Shown here: in pieces, positions 8,086-18,348 of the stretch
Position numbering within the stretch: position 1 is the stretch's first letter
Layout: each line of letters opens with the position of its first letter
NCBI GenBank assembly: GCA_016893485.2
Contig: JAFEKX020000001.1
Coordinates: forward strand, 7,147,501 to 7,211,500
Direction of reading: 5' to 3'
From: Streptomyces sp. P3
Lineage (GTDB): Bacteria > Actinomycetota > Actinomycetes > Streptomycetales > Streptomycetaceae
Length of the DNA stretch: 64,000 nucleotides
Made by a program: the position numbers and the translations under genes
The notes under the pieces: model-generated
Database searches by the model: none
What the model was told of the DNA's origin: nothing
The model's input: the letters and a program-made list of their open reading frames with translations, nothing else

Positions 8086-10976
8086 ATGACAGAGACGGCG
8101 AGCGGTCCGGCACGAGGTTCCCGCGCGAAGGGCACCAAGGCCACCAAGGGACTGCGCATCGAGCGTATTCACACCCACCCCCGGCGTGCATCCGTACGAC
8201 GAGGTGGAGTGGGAGCGCCGTGACGTCGTCATGACCAACTGGCGCGACGGCTCGGTCAATTTCGAGCAGCGTGGCGTCGAGTTCCCCGCCGAATGGGCGG
8301 TGAACGCGGTCAACATCGTCACCAGCAAGTACTTCCGCGGTGCCGTGGGCACCCGCAGCGCGAGGTGAGCCTCAAGCAGCTCATCGACCGCATCGTGAAG
8401 ACGTATCGGAAGGCCGGCGAGGACTACAAGTACTTCGCCTCGCCCGCCGACGCCGAGATCTTCGAGCACGAGCTGGCGTACGCCCTCCTGCACCAGGTCT
8501 TCAGCTTCAACAGCCCCGTCTGGTTCAACGTCGGGACCCCGCAGCCCCAGCAGGTCTCGGCCTGCTTCATCCTGTCCGTCGACGACTCCATGGAGTCGAT
8601 CCTCGACTGGTACAAGGAAGAGGGCATGATCTTCAAGGGCGGTTCCGGCGCCGGCCTGAACCTCTCCCGCATCCGCTCCTCCAAGGAGCTGCTCTCCTCC
8701 GGTGGCAACGCCTCGGGTCCGGTCTCCTTCATGCGCGGCGCCGACGCCTCCGCGGGCACCATCAAGTCCGGTGGCGCCACCCGGCGCGCGGCCAAGATGG
8801 TCATCCTGGACGTCGACCACCCCGACATCGAGGACTTCATCCAGACCAAGGTCAAGGAAGAAGAGAAGATCCGCGCCCTCCGTGACGCGGGCTTCGACAT
8901 GGACCTGGGCGGCGACGACATCACGTCGGTGCAGTACCAGAACGCCAACAACTCGGTCCGCGTGAACGACACGTTCATGAAGGCCGTGGAGAACGGCGAC
9001 AAGTTCGGCCTGACGTCCCGCATGACCGGCGAGGTCATCGAGGAGGTCGACGCCAAGCAGCTCTTCCGCAAGATGGCGGAGGCCGCCTGGGCCTGCGCCG
9101 ACCCGGGCATCCAGTACGACGACACCATCAACCAGTGGCACACGTGCCCGGAGTCCGGCCGTATCAACGGCTCGAACCCGTGCAGCGAGTACATGCACCT
9201 GGACAACACGTCCTGCAACCTCGCCTCGCTGAACCTGATGAAGTTCCTCAAGGACGACGGCAAGGGCCACCAGTCCTTCGAGGTCGAGCGCTTCGCCAAG
9301 GTCGTCGAGCTCGTCATCACCGCGATGGACATCTCCATCTGCTTCGCGGACTTCCCGACGCAGAAGATCGGCGAGAACACGCGCGCGTTCCGCCAGCTTG
9401 GCATCGGCTACGCCAACCTCGGCGCCCTACTGATGGCGACGGGCCACGCGTACGACTCCGACGGCGGCCGTGCCCTCGCCGGGGCCATCACCCCTGATGA
9501 CCGGCACGTCGTACAAGCGCTCCGCCGAACTCGCCGCGGTCGTCGGCCCGTACGACGGCTACGCACGCAACGAGCAGCCGCACCTTCGCGTCATGAAGCA
9601 GCACTCCGACGCCAACACCGTGGCCCCGCGCGCGGACGACCTGGACACCCCGATCTGGGCCGCCGCCACGGAGGCTGGCAGGACACGCTGCGCCTCGGCG
9701 AGAAGAACGGTTTCCGTAACTCGCAGGCGTCCGTCATCGCCCCGACCGGCACCATCGGTCTCGCGATGTCCTGCGACACCACCGGACTTGAGCCCGACCT
9801 CGCCCTGGTCAAGTTCAAGAAGCTGGTCGGCGGCGGCTCGATGCAGATCGTCAACGGCACCGTCCCGCAGGCCCTGCGTCGCATGGGCTACCAGGAGGAG
9901 CAGATCGAGGCGATCGTCGCCCACATCGCCGAGAACGGCAATGTGATCGACGCCCCGGGCCTCAAGCAGGAGCACTACGAGGTCTTCGACTGCGCCATGG
10001 GTGAGCGCTCCATCTCCGCGATGGGCCACGTCCGCATGATGGCCGCGATCCAGCCCTGGATTTCCGGCGCGCTTTCCAAGACGGTCAACCTGCCGGAGAC
10101 GGCGACCGTTGAGGACGTCGAAGAGGTCTACTTCGAGGCGTGGAAGCTGGGCGTCAAGGCGCTCGCGATCTACCGCGACAACTGCAAGGTCGGCCAGCCC
10201 CTCTCCGCGAAGACCAAGGAGAAGGAGAAGGCCGAGGTCACCGCCAAGGCCGAGGACACCATCCGCACCGCGGTCGAGAAGGTCGTCGAGTACCGTCCCG
10301 TCCGCAAGCGTCTCCCCAAGGGCCGCCCGGGCATCACGACCTCCTTCACGGTCGGCGGCGCCGAGGGCTACATGACCGCCAACTCCTACCCGGACGACGG
10401 TCTCGGCGAGGTCTTCCTGAAGATGTCGAAGCAGGGCTCCACCCTCGCCGGCATGATGGACGCCTTCTCGATCGCCGTCTCCGTAGGCCTGCAGTACGGC
10501 GTCCCCTGGAGACGTACGTCTCGAAGTTCACGAACATGCGCTTCGAGCCGGCCGGCATGACGGACGACCCGGACGTGCGGATGGCGCAGTCGATCGTCGA
10601 CTACATCTTCCGCCGCCTGGCGCTCGACTTCCTGCCCTTCGAGACGCGCTCCGCCCTCGGCATCCACTCCGCCGAGGAGCGCCAGCGTCACCTGGAGACC
10701 GGTTCGTACGAGCCGACCGAGGACGAGGTCGACGTAGAAGGCCTCGCCCAGTCGGCGCCCCGCGCCCAGGAGTTGAAGGCCGTGGCCGCACCGAAGGCCG
10801 TCGCCGAGGCGGTCAAGCCCGCACCGCAGCAGGCGCACACCAGCGCCGAACTGGTGGAGATGCAGCTGGGCATCCAGGCCGACGCCCCGCTCTGCTTCTC
10901 CTGCGGCACGAAGATGCAGCGGGCCGGTTCCTGCTACATCTGCGAGGGATGTGGCTCGACCAGCGGATGCAGCTGA
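8086..10976 (+). CDS. nrdJ: Class II (B12-dependent) ribonucleotide reductase NrdJ (frameshifted)
   Basis: Reduces ribonucleotides to deoxyribonucleotides using adenosylcobalamin, so it works with or without oxygen. ATG follows a GAGGGAGG ribosome site. Visible are the substrate-reducing Cys in SACFILSVDDSME, the radical-transfer Cys in NPCSEYMHLDN, the barrel motif VIAPTGTIGLAMSCDTTGLEPD (split here as VIAPTGTIGLAM and SCDTTGLEPD), and a C-terminal zinc-ribbon (CFSCGTKM, then CYICEGCGSTSGCS). Frame breaks lie near 8182 (extra C), 8351 (C lost), 9490, 9675 (C lost) and 10506 (C lost). Repair gives about 963 residues, the normal size. An essential housekeeping gene with five breaks points to sequence error. 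Downstream of nrdR and under NrdR control. Confidence 0.95.
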
Positions 10977-11011
10977 TCAAGAGCACCTGCTTGAAGTGAA
11001 CTAGCTGGTCA

Positions 11012-11045
11012 GGGCGGTGAAGCCGGTATCCGGGCTTCACCGCCC
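11012..11045 (+). terminator. Terminator of nrdRJ
   Basis: GGGCGGTGAAGCC at 11012-11024 pairs perfectly with GGCTTCACCGCCC at 11033-11045 across an 8-base loop, 36 bases after the nrdJ stop. Confidence 0.9.
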
Positions 11046-11146
11046 TCAGCATGTCCGGGCCCCGGTCGAATCCGGTTTCCCACCGGAACGATCAGCAGTT
11101 AATCTCCCTCGACGCGCATAGCGTGCGCACAGGGGAGGGTGGGGGC

Positions 11147-11840
11147 ATGGTCGACAATTCAGTCGAGCCCGAAAAAGGTATGAGGGCGGGGGCCCAGGCA
11201 GTCGCGGCGGTGGTCGTGGTCGGGGGTGTCGTAGGCGGCATGTGGGGACTCGGGGAGTCCTGCCGAAGACGTCACAGGCGGACAGCAAGCCGGCGACCTG
11301 CTCGGCGAGCACGGACAAGACCCTGCCGGCGAAGTACGTCTCGCCGACGCAACTCTGCACGGCACTGAACCGCTCGGACCTTCCGGTGCTCCTGCGGACC
11401 CCGGAAGAGCACGCGGAGACCGCCGGGGGCAGCGCGGGCTGGATGACACTGGCGGGCGGCACCAAGATCGCCAGCCCTGAGGCCGAAGTCGACCTGAAGA
11501 CGTACTCCGTGCGGCTGTCGGCGTCCTACGACGACATTCCCGTCGCCGAGGCGGCCCGGTACGTGGACTCGACCTCGGAGGTGAAGATGGTCCTGGGGCA
11601 CCCGGCCGTCCTCTACTCGGACCGGACCATCGCCATCAGCTTCAACCTCGGCGGAGGCAAGGCCAGTACAGGCCCCGGGGCGTCGCCCGCAGCCTGCTGG
11701 TCTCCACGAGCGCGAAGGACGGCGGCGACTCCTTCGAGATATCCATCTGGCGTCAGGACGACGTGCCGCCCGACGACGAGGCGCTGTTCCGCATCGCCGA
11801 GGAGGTGCTGCCGACGGTCCCGGGCTGGACCGCCGGCTGA
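11147..11840 (+). CDS. Conserved single-pass membrane-anchored protein of unknown function (frameshifted)
   Basis: ATG after an AGGGGAGGG ribosome site. The N-terminus is short and charged, then one membrane segment (AVAAVVVVGGVVGGMWGLG, about residues 17-35). An extracytoplasmic domain of about 190 residues follows, starting with a Cys-containing stretch (PATCSAS, then PTQLCTALNR). The domain contains AGGTKIASPEAEVDLKTYSV and ends VLPTVPGWTAG. One base is lost near 11250 and another near 11680; repair gives 231 residues. It resembles small DUF-type secreted or anchored proteins of streptomycetes, but I do not recognise the family with certainty. Convergent with terD. Confidence 0.65.
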
Positions 11841-11859
11841 CGAGCCGTCCGCGACGGGC

Positions 11860-12395
11860 TCAGGGCTGCTGCGCCCGGCCCATCGTCCTGGTGAAGGTCG
11901 CGGGGTCGTCCTCGAAGCCCCGGATACCGGGATGGAAGTCCCAACTCCCGGAGTCGTCGCGGACGAACTCCCCGACCGTTGCCGCCGTAGCACCGAGGAC
12001 GTCACCGAAGTCGTCCTCCGTGAGGACGGTGTATCCCTCGCGGATGCGCAGCTTCGGGTTGAGCACGTTGACGAACGTGCGGTGCGCGACCCGCTGTTGG
12101 ATGACGACACCGACCACCACGCGCGCGTACCGCTCGGAGAGTCGGTCGAGCTCCAGTGTCATGACCTCGTCCCAGCCGAAGCCCTTGCCGTCCTTGCTGT
12201 CCCGGTTGAGATAGATGGTGCCGTCGGGGAGCGGCTGTCGAAGTGCACCGCGTACGCGGGAGCACCGTACAGATCGCCCGCCACATACGTGGTGGCGACG
12301 ATGTCCAGATCGACGGGCGGCTGCCCGGTGGGACTCGGATCCCACTGGAGCCCGACTTCGGCCTTGCGGATCCCCTTGCTGAGGCCGTTCACCAC
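11860..12395 (-). CDS. TerD-family stress protein
   Basis: TerD-domain protein, a calcium-binding fold associated with tellurite and other stress resistance and with cell-envelope stress in streptomycetes. Typical stretches are LSKGIRKAEVGLQWDPSP at the N-terminus, VDLDIVATTYV, then DSKDGKGFGWDEVMTLELDR and VVGVVIQQ. One C is missing near 12237 (the DSRSPDGTIYLN stretch), so the two halves are in different frames; repair gives 178 residues. The GTG at 12395 (or 12392) is chosen because an AAGGGGAA ribosome site is just upstream. It stands alone here, not in a ter operon. Confidence 0.88.
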
Positions 12396-12547
12396 AGTTC
12401 CCCTTCCCCGTTCGCCTCGAACGCGCGCCCCAACTACCGGGCGACCAGCGTGCGTTGTCCATCGTGCCACGCGCGCGGGGGCGTATGCGCCGACGATCTC
12501 AACCGGAGCGTGACCGGCGCCACGCTCCGTGGCCTTACGATGGCGCG

Positions 12548-13150
12548 GTGCTGGTCAAGTGGATTCGCTGCACCGTGGTGGACCGCCGCGGCTTCGAGCG
12601 CGGGCAGCGAAAGTGGGCGGGGCTTCTGGGGAGCCGGGATTTCGGGGACAGGGGGAGGCTGGAGCAGAGCGCGGCCAGGAGTGGCGCACATCTTCGCGTT
12701 CTGGGAAAGCCGTGCCTTCTACGACTCCTTCATGGCCCGATCCCACGACCGGCTGGCGTCGGCCCAGGTGGGCACCTTCAAGGACGCGCAGGTCAAGCTG
12801 TTCGACCACCGCTTCGACGTGAAGACCGGGTTCGAGCCGCGCTTTACCGACGCCGACCTGGTGCGAGTCGCGCTGTGCCGGGTCCACGAGGAGCGCGCAG
12901 AGCACTTCACGCTGATGCAGGAGAAGGTCTGGAACCCGGCGATGGCCGGTTCCCCGGCATGCTCCGCGGGCTGTTCGGCGAGGCCCCGGGACACGAGTTC
13001 ATGGTGCTGTCCATGTGGCAGTCGGCCGCGGAGCACGGCAAGTACCGCACCGAGCGGGTCGAGCGGCTCGCCCTGCGGGCCCAGATCGAGGCGGACATCG
13101 ATTCCCTCACCGGGGACATCGTGCAACTGGAACCCTCCTGGACGGTTTGA
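12548..13150 (+). CDS. YdbC-like conserved protein (frameshifted)
   Basis: About 200 residues, beginning VLVKWIRCTVVDRRGF, with VAHIFAFWESRAFYDSF, then FDVKTGFEPRFTDADLVRVA, and later GHEFMVLSMWQSAAEHGKY. This resembles the YdbC/DUF4937 group of actinobacterial and bacillary proteins, probably a dimeric alpha/beta-barrel (ABM-like) fold; the function is unknown. Frame changes occur near 12640-12680 and near 12955. There is no Shine-Dalgarno. A TACGAT element at 12536-12541 ends six bases before the GTG, so the transcript is probably leaderless. Confidence 0.7.
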   Translation: MLVKWIRCTVVDRRGFERGQRKWAGLLGSRDFGDRGRLEQSAARSGAHLRVLGKPCLLRLLHGPIPRPAGVGPGGHLQGRAGQAVRPPLRREDRVRAALYRRRPGASRAVPGPRGARRALHADAGEGLEPGDGRFPGMLRGLFGEAPGHEFMVLSMWQSAAEHGKYRTERVERLALRAQIEADIDSLTGDIVQLEPSWTV

Positions 13151-13307
13151 AATCCCAACTGACGCCATGGGTGTCCCACTCTGCGAACCGGCGTCACCGG
13201 CGTCCCTCTGTGTGAATCGTGCGCCCCTATGTGGTCCATCGGGCCCAATTCGTGTGACCTACGCCGTATGGAGCCCGTACGAGTGCTCGATATGCCGTCA
13301 CTCGATC

Positions 13308-13313
13308 TAGGGT
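13308..13313 (+). promoter_or_regulatory. Likely -10 element of a leaderless promoter
   Basis: TAGGGT ends six bases before the phosphatase ATG and no ribosome site is present, so transcription probably starts at or next to the A of the start codon. No clear -35 element is seen. Confidence 0.5.
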
Positions 13314-13319
13314 TTTGGC

Positions 13320-13977
13320 ATGGCACGACCACGGCGCATCGTCCTTGTCCGGCACGGCGAGTCAACGGGCAATGTTGATGACACTGTGTACGAGCGTGAA
13401 CCCGACCATTCCCTGGCACTGACCGACCAGGGCTGGCTCCAGGCGGAGGAGACCGGCAAACGGCTGCGGGAGGTGTTCGGCCGCGAGCGCATCAGCGTGT
13501 ACGTCTCCCCGTACCGCCGCACGCACGAGACCTTCCGCGCCTTCCACCTCGATCCCGACCTCGTCCGCGTACGCGAGGAACCCCGGCTGCGTGAGCAGGA
13601 CTGGGGAACTGGCAGGACCGGGACGACGTGCGCCTCCAGAAGGCCTACCGGGACGCCTACGGGCACTTCTTCTACCGCTTCGCCCAGGGCGAGTCCGGCG
13701 CTGACGTCTACGACCGGGTGGGCGGCTTCCTGGAGAGCCTGTACCGCAGCTTCGAGGCCCCCGACCACCCGCCGAACGTGCTCCTGGTGACCCACGGCCT
13801 GGCGATGCGGCTGTTCTGCATGCGCTGGTTCCACTGGACGGTCGCTGAGTTCGAGTCGCTGTCGAATCCGGGAACGCCGAGATGCGCATGCTCGTTCTCG
13901 GAGAGGACGGCCGGTACGCGCTGGACCGGCCTTTCGACAGCTGGCGGGACCCGGAGCCGTACGGGATCACCGGATAG
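13320..13977 (+). CDS. Histidine phosphatase superfamily protein (phosphoglycerate mutase-like)
   Basis: Branch 1 histidine phosphatase. The catalytic RHG motif is in VLVRHGESTGNVD near residue 12, with the supporting Arg in SPYRRTHET, the acid residue in LREQDWGNWQ and the second His in LLVTHGLAMR. Substrate cannot be predicted; the family dephosphorylates small metabolites or proteins. One G is missing at about 13607 and another at about 13868; repair gives 219 residues. The next gene, an ADP-ribosylglycohydrolase, starts 12 bases after this stop, so the two form a unit. Confidence 0.9.
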
Positions 13978-13989
13978 GGTGACCCACCG

Positions 13990-14904
13990 ATGACCTCTGA
14001 CTCCTCTCCCGACTCTTCTGCCGGGCGCCTGGATCGCGCCCTTGCCAGCCTGCGTGGACTCGCCGTGGGCGACGCGCTCGGCTCACAGTTCTTCGTCCCG
14101 GCCAACTACCCGCTGCTCAAGCGTCGCGAACTGCCCCCGGACCTTTGGCAGTGGACCGACGACACGGAGATGGCCTGCTCCGTGGTCGCCGTCCTGGCAG
14201 CCCACCGCCGCATCGACCAGGACGCCCTGGCGCAGTCCTTCGCCGAGCACCACGACTTCGACCGCGGCTACGGCCCGGCGGTCAACCGACTGTTGCGTCT
14301 CGTCCGTGAAGGCGGCGACTGGCGTGAACTGTCCGCCGCCCTCTTCGACGGACGGGGGTCGTGGGGCAACGGCGCGGCCATGCGGATCGCACCCCTGGGC
14401 GCCTGGTACGCCGACGACCCCGAGCAGGCCACCCATCAGGCCGAGATCTCGGCCTACCCCACGCACCAGCACCGCGAGGCCGTGGTCGGCTCCATGGCCG
14501 TCGCCGCGGCCGCCGCACTTGCCTCTGCCCCGGGCGGCCCGCCCAGCGCCGAGGCGCTCCTCGACGGCGTCATCGCGCTCGTGCCGAAGAGCGCCGTCGG
14601 CGCGGGCCTGCGCCGCGCCCGGGACATGCTCGACTACGCCGATCCGGGCACCGTCGCGGCCGTCCTTGGCTGCGGACGCCGTACGTCCGCTCACGACACG
14701 GTGCCCTTCGCACTCTGGTCGGCCGCGCGTGGCCTCGGGGACTACGAGCGGGCGTTCTGGGACACCGCCCAGGTCGGCGGAGACGTGGACACGACCTGCG
14801 CCATCGTGGGCGGTGTGATCGCCGGCGCGGAGGCGGGGGCGCCGCCTACGGGGTGGCTGGAGCGGACGGAGGCGCTGCCGGGCTGGGTTCGGGCGTCGGT
14901 CTGA
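13990..14904 (+). CDS. ADP-ribosylglycohydrolase family protein
   Basis: Intact, 304 residues. Family motifs for the two-magnesium active site are GLAVGDALGSQF, WTDDTEMACS (the T-D-D ligands), GSWGNGAAMRIAPLGAW, and QVGGDVDTTCAIVGGVIAGA near the C-terminus (D-x-D-T). It should remove ADP-ribose from proteins or small molecules, as in DraG or ARH3-type enzymes. It lies 12 bases after the phosphatase, with GGGTGA as a weak ribosome site, suggesting coupled expression. Nucleotide-linked substrate processing by the pair is possible but not shown. Confidence 0.92.
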   Translation: MTSDSSPDSSAGRLDRALASLRGLAVGDALGSQFFVPANYPLLKRRELPPDLWQWTDDTEMACSVVAVLAAHRRIDQDALAQSFAEHHDFDRGYGPAVNRLLRLVREGGDWRELSAALFDGRGSWGNGAAMRIAPLGAWYADDPEQATHQAEISAYPTHQHREAVVGSMAVAAAAALASAPGGPPSAEALLDGVIALVPKSAVGAGLRRARDMLDYADPGTVAAVLGCGRRTSAHDTVPFALWSAARGLGDYERAFWDTAQVGGDVDTTCAIVGGVIAGAEAGAPPTGWLERTEALPGWVRASV

Positions 14905-15114
14905 CGTTCTGAACTCTCGGCCCGGGCAGCACCGTCCGTATCCGGTCGAAACTCTCTGTGCGTTCCGGGAACTCTCCGTGACCATCCGCCCGTTGTCGTG
15001 GCAGTCGCTGTGCGAGACATGGGTCCGCGCAGGCAGGAAACGACAGGTGTGGGGGTGGTCATGAGGTGGTTTTCGCTGGTGCCGTTCGGCCTAGTCCCGA
15101 CAGGGTCCGGCCGG

Positions 15115-16681
15115 TCAGCCCGCCCCCGCCCCTGCCGCCGCCCCCGCGCCCGCCGTGCCCGCGAGGGCTTCGAGGTCGCTCTTGCGTACCCGGATCACGA
15201 ACCAGGCGGTTACCCAGGGCGAGCGCTGCCATCGCGGCGGCCGGGACGAAGGCAGTCGAGATGCCGTGCGCGAGCACTTCGTTGCCCCAAGGCGCAGGCA
15301 GCCGGTGCGTCTTGGCGAACTCCGCCTTCTGCTGCGCCGAGCCGTCGGTCATGAACTTCGGCAGCTGCTTCTTCAGTTCGTCCCGGCTGGCCGAGCCGAA
15401 CACCGTGGTCAGGATGGACAGACCGAGCGAACCACCCACCTGCTGCGTGGTGTTGAGCAGTGCGGAGGCCGCGCCCGCCTCGTGCGGAGGGACACCGGAG
15501 ACGGCGGTCACCGTCAGAGTCACGAAGTTCAGGCCCATGCCGAAGGCGAACACCAGCATCGGGCCGAGCACTCCGCCGACGTACGAGCTGTCCGGCCTGA
15601 TGAAGCTCTCCCAGATCAGCCCGATCACCGTGAGCGTCGAGCCGATCAGCATGAGCGGCCGAGGTCCGAGCACCGGCAGGAACCGCTGGGACAGACCCGC
15701 GCCGGCCCCGATCGCCACCGTCAGCGGCAGGAAGGCGAGACCTGCCTGGATCGGGCTGTACTCCAGCACGTTCTGCACGAAGAGCACGATGTAGAAGAAC
15801 ATGCCGAACATCGCGGCGGTCAGGGTCAGCATGATCACGTACGTGCCCGACCGGTTGCGGTCGGCGAACATCTTGAGCGGGGTGATCGGCTCCTTGGCCC
15901 GGGACTCGATGAGCCCGAAGGCCAGCAGCAGGACGATCGCGGCGGCGAAGGACCCGATGGTCACGCCGTTGCTCCACCCCTTGTCCGCCGCGTGGATGAA
16001 GCCGAACACGAGGGTTGCCATGCCCGCCGTCGAGGTCAGCGCGCCCGCGATGTCGAACCGGCCGGTGATCCGTCCGGACTCACTGATGTACACCGGCGCG
16101 AGCACGGCGATCAGCAAGCCGATCGGGACGTTGACGAAGAGCACCCAGCGCCAGTCGAGCCACTCCGTGAGCATGCCGCCCGCGAGCAGACCGAGCGCGC
16201 CGCCGCCCGCCGAGACGGCGGCGAAGACCCCGGACGCCTTGTTCCGCTCCGGGCCTTCGGGGAACGTGGTGGTGATGAGGGCCAGCGAGGTCGGCGAGGC
16301 GATCGCGCCTCCGGCGCCCTGCAGGACGCGGGCGGCGAGCAACTGCCAGGGTTCCTGGGCGAGTCCGCCGAGCAGCGAGGCGAAGGTGAAGAGCAGGATG
16401 CCGGTCATGAAGACCCGGCGCCGGCCGAGGATGTCGCCGGCCCGGCCGCCGAGCAGCAGCAGACCGCCGAAGGTGAGCGTGTAGGCACTCACGACCCAGG
16501 TGAGGTCGGTGGTGCTGAAACCGAGGGCGACTTGAATGTGCGGGAGGGCGATGTTCACAATCGTGCCGTCGAGTACCACCATGAGTTGGCAGGCCGCGAT
16601 GACTGTGAGCGCGATACCGGGATGCCCCTCCCGACGGGCGGCCCCCGGTTTCGGGGTTTCGATCGACTGAGAGGTTGTCAC
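15115..16681 (-). CDS. DHA2-family drug/proton efflux transporter (MFS, 14 TM)
   Basis: Major-facilitator exporter of the EmrB/QacA type. It has the TM1 motif QLMVVLDGTIVNIALPHIQ, the A-motif GRAGDILGRRRVF and the antiporter C-motif in the GALGLLAGGMLTEWLDWRW region, with 14 predicted membrane helices. As read, the C-terminus switches to Gly/Arg-rich sequence. Removing one base near 15214 restores the last helix (AWFVIRVRKSDLEALAG) and a stop at 15115-15117, giving 521 residues, instead of running to 15059. It is divergent from a TetR regulator, with a 20-bp palindrome just upstream, so it is probably repressed by it. Substrate unknown. Confidence 0.92.
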
Positions 16682-16704
16682 GATGGGTCCCCCACAAGTC
16701 CGTT

Positions 16705-16724
16705 AGTGAACGCTGGCGTTCACT
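16705..16724. promoter_or_regulatory. TetR operator 1 (perfect palindrome)
   Basis: AGTGAACGCTGGCGTTCACT, two perfect 9-base arms around TG, 23 bases from the exporter start. Confidence 0.85.
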
Positions 16725-16752
16725 GTCGCGGCAACGGTAGTGAGTCCCAGAC

Positions 16753-16772
16753 AGTGAACGCAAGCGTTCACT
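16753..16772. promoter_or_regulatory. TetR operator 2 (perfect palindrome)
   Basis: AGTGAACGCAAGCGTTCACT, identical arms to operator 1 around AA. Its centre is 48 bases from that of operator 1. Confidence 0.85.
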
Positions 16773-16871
16773 TAGGCCGTCTTCGTGCGGCCCGGGCCCC
16801 GCACCGGTGCCGCATGTCCTGTTCTCGTTCCTCGAACATCCCGTTGACCCCTGCTCGCTGGAGACACTCAG

Positions 16872-17497
16872 ATGGTTACCTCGGGCGGGACGGCCGCCGC
16901 CGTTCCGACGGCCTCCCCCTCCGCCGCCGCGGCGCCGTGCTCGAACGCGCGATCCTGGACGCCGCGTTGGACCAGCTCGGCACGGTCGGATGGAACGCCC
17001 TGACGATGGAGGGCGTCGCCGCGGGTGCCCAGACCGGCAAGGCGGCGGTCTACCGGCGCTGGTCGTCCAAGGAGGACCTCGTCGCGGACGCGCTGCAGGC
17101 GGGGCTGCCAGGGCTGAGCGAGGCGCCCGACCTCGGGACCGTGCGCGAGGACCTGCTGGCGTTGTGCGTGCAGGCGCGCGACGCGATGTATTCGCGCCCC
17201 GGATATGCCCTCCGCTCCGTGATTCACGAATGCGACACCGCGCAGGCGGAGCGCTTCCATGGCGTGATCTTCGAAGGGGTCGTGGAGCCCACGATCCGAC
17301 TGCTCGGAGAGGTGATCAACCGCGGAATCGAGCGGGGTGAGGTCCGCTCCGACGCCTCCAACGCCTATGTCCTGGACGCCATCCCGGCGATGATGATGTA
17401 CCGCTCGAAGATGTGCGGCAGTGAATGGCCGGATCGCGATCTCGAGGAAATGATCGACCAGTTGATGCTTCCGCTGCTCCGGCCAAGCGGTGCGTGA
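16872..17497 (+). CDS. TetR-family transcriptional regulator
   Basis: The N-terminal HTH runs AVLERAILDAALDQLGTVGW, then TMEGVAAGAQTGKAAVYRRW, the typical TetR_N pattern. The C-terminal ligand domain has LIRDxIHE-like and VINRGIERGEVRSDASNAYV stretches. ATG at 16872 follows a GGAG ribosome site, but a one-base loss near 16915 shifts the frame before the HTH; repair gives about 208 residues. It is divergent from the DHA2 exporter, and two palindromes in the shared promoter are its probable binding sites. Confidence 0.88.
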
Positions 17498-17579
17498 GGT
17501 GGGAAGGGGGCGGCCCGGGAGGGGATCTCGGAAGGCTGGGTGTCGCGCGGGGTTCCGGGCGGCGTAGGCTGATCCCGCC

Positions 17580-18280
17580 ATGCCGTACGAAGCACCCACT
17601 CACACCGTCGAGCGCTCACTCCGCGCCACGACCGGGGCCAAGGTCATTGCCGGCGTCGACGAAGTGGGGCGCGGCGCGTGGGCCGGCCCCGTCACCGTCT
17701 GCGCGGCGGTCACTGGACTGCGCCGACCCCCGAAGGCCTCACCGACTCCAAGCTCATCGCGGTCAGACGACGCACCGAACTCGCCGAGCACCTCCGCAAG
17801 TGGGTCACGGCGTACGCCCTCGGACACGCCTCCCCGGAGGAGATCGACGACCTTGGGATGACGGCCGCGCTGCGGCTCGCCGCGGTGCGTGCCCTGGAGG
17901 CCTTGCCGGTTCGCCCCGACGCGGTCATCCTCGACGGTAAGCACGATTACCTGGGGGCCCCTTGGCGGGTCCGTACGGTGATCAAGGGCGACCAGTCGTG
18001 TGTGGCGGTCGCGGCCGCTTCCGTCATCGCCAAGGTTCAGCGCGACAAAATGATGGCCGAACTGGGCATCGACCATGCAGACTTCGCTTTCGCGGCCAAC
18101 GCCGGGTATCCGTCTCCCGTGCACAAAGCCGCACTGGAGGAGCGGGGGCCCACCCCGTACCACCGGTTGTCGTGGGCGTATCTTGATGCGCTGCCCCAGT
18201 GGCGGCACCTCAAGAAGGCCCGCAGTTGGGCGGAGGGAAACGTTCCGGGGATCGAGGGCCAGCTCGGCTTCGACTTCTGA
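17580..18280 (+). CDS. rnhB: Ribonuclease HII
   Basis: Removes RNA from RNA-DNA hybrids and single ribonucleotides from DNA. The catalytic acidic motif is GVDEVGRGAWAGPV near residue 25, with DAVILDGKHDYL as the third carboxylate region, VIKGDQSC, and VAAASVIAKVQRD as the conserved serine/lysine helix. One C is missing near 17735; repair gives 233 residues, the normal size. The start lies after a weak purine stretch. Confidence 0.95.
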
Positions 18281-18348
18281 CCGTTCCGCTCGCACTCATG
18301 TGCCACCCGCTGCCGCAAGCCGCACCAGTGTTTGATAAAAATCAGCTC

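Noticed and set aside
8424..9404. Minus-strand open frames of up to 500 codons over nrdR and nrdJ
   Set aside because: High GC keeps antisense frames open; the plus strand carries the conserved NrdJ sequence.
15155..17497. A 780-codon plus-strand frame spanning the exporter and TetR gene
   Set aside because: The first two thirds are antisense to the DHA2 exporter and are charged and repetitive; only the TetR part is real.
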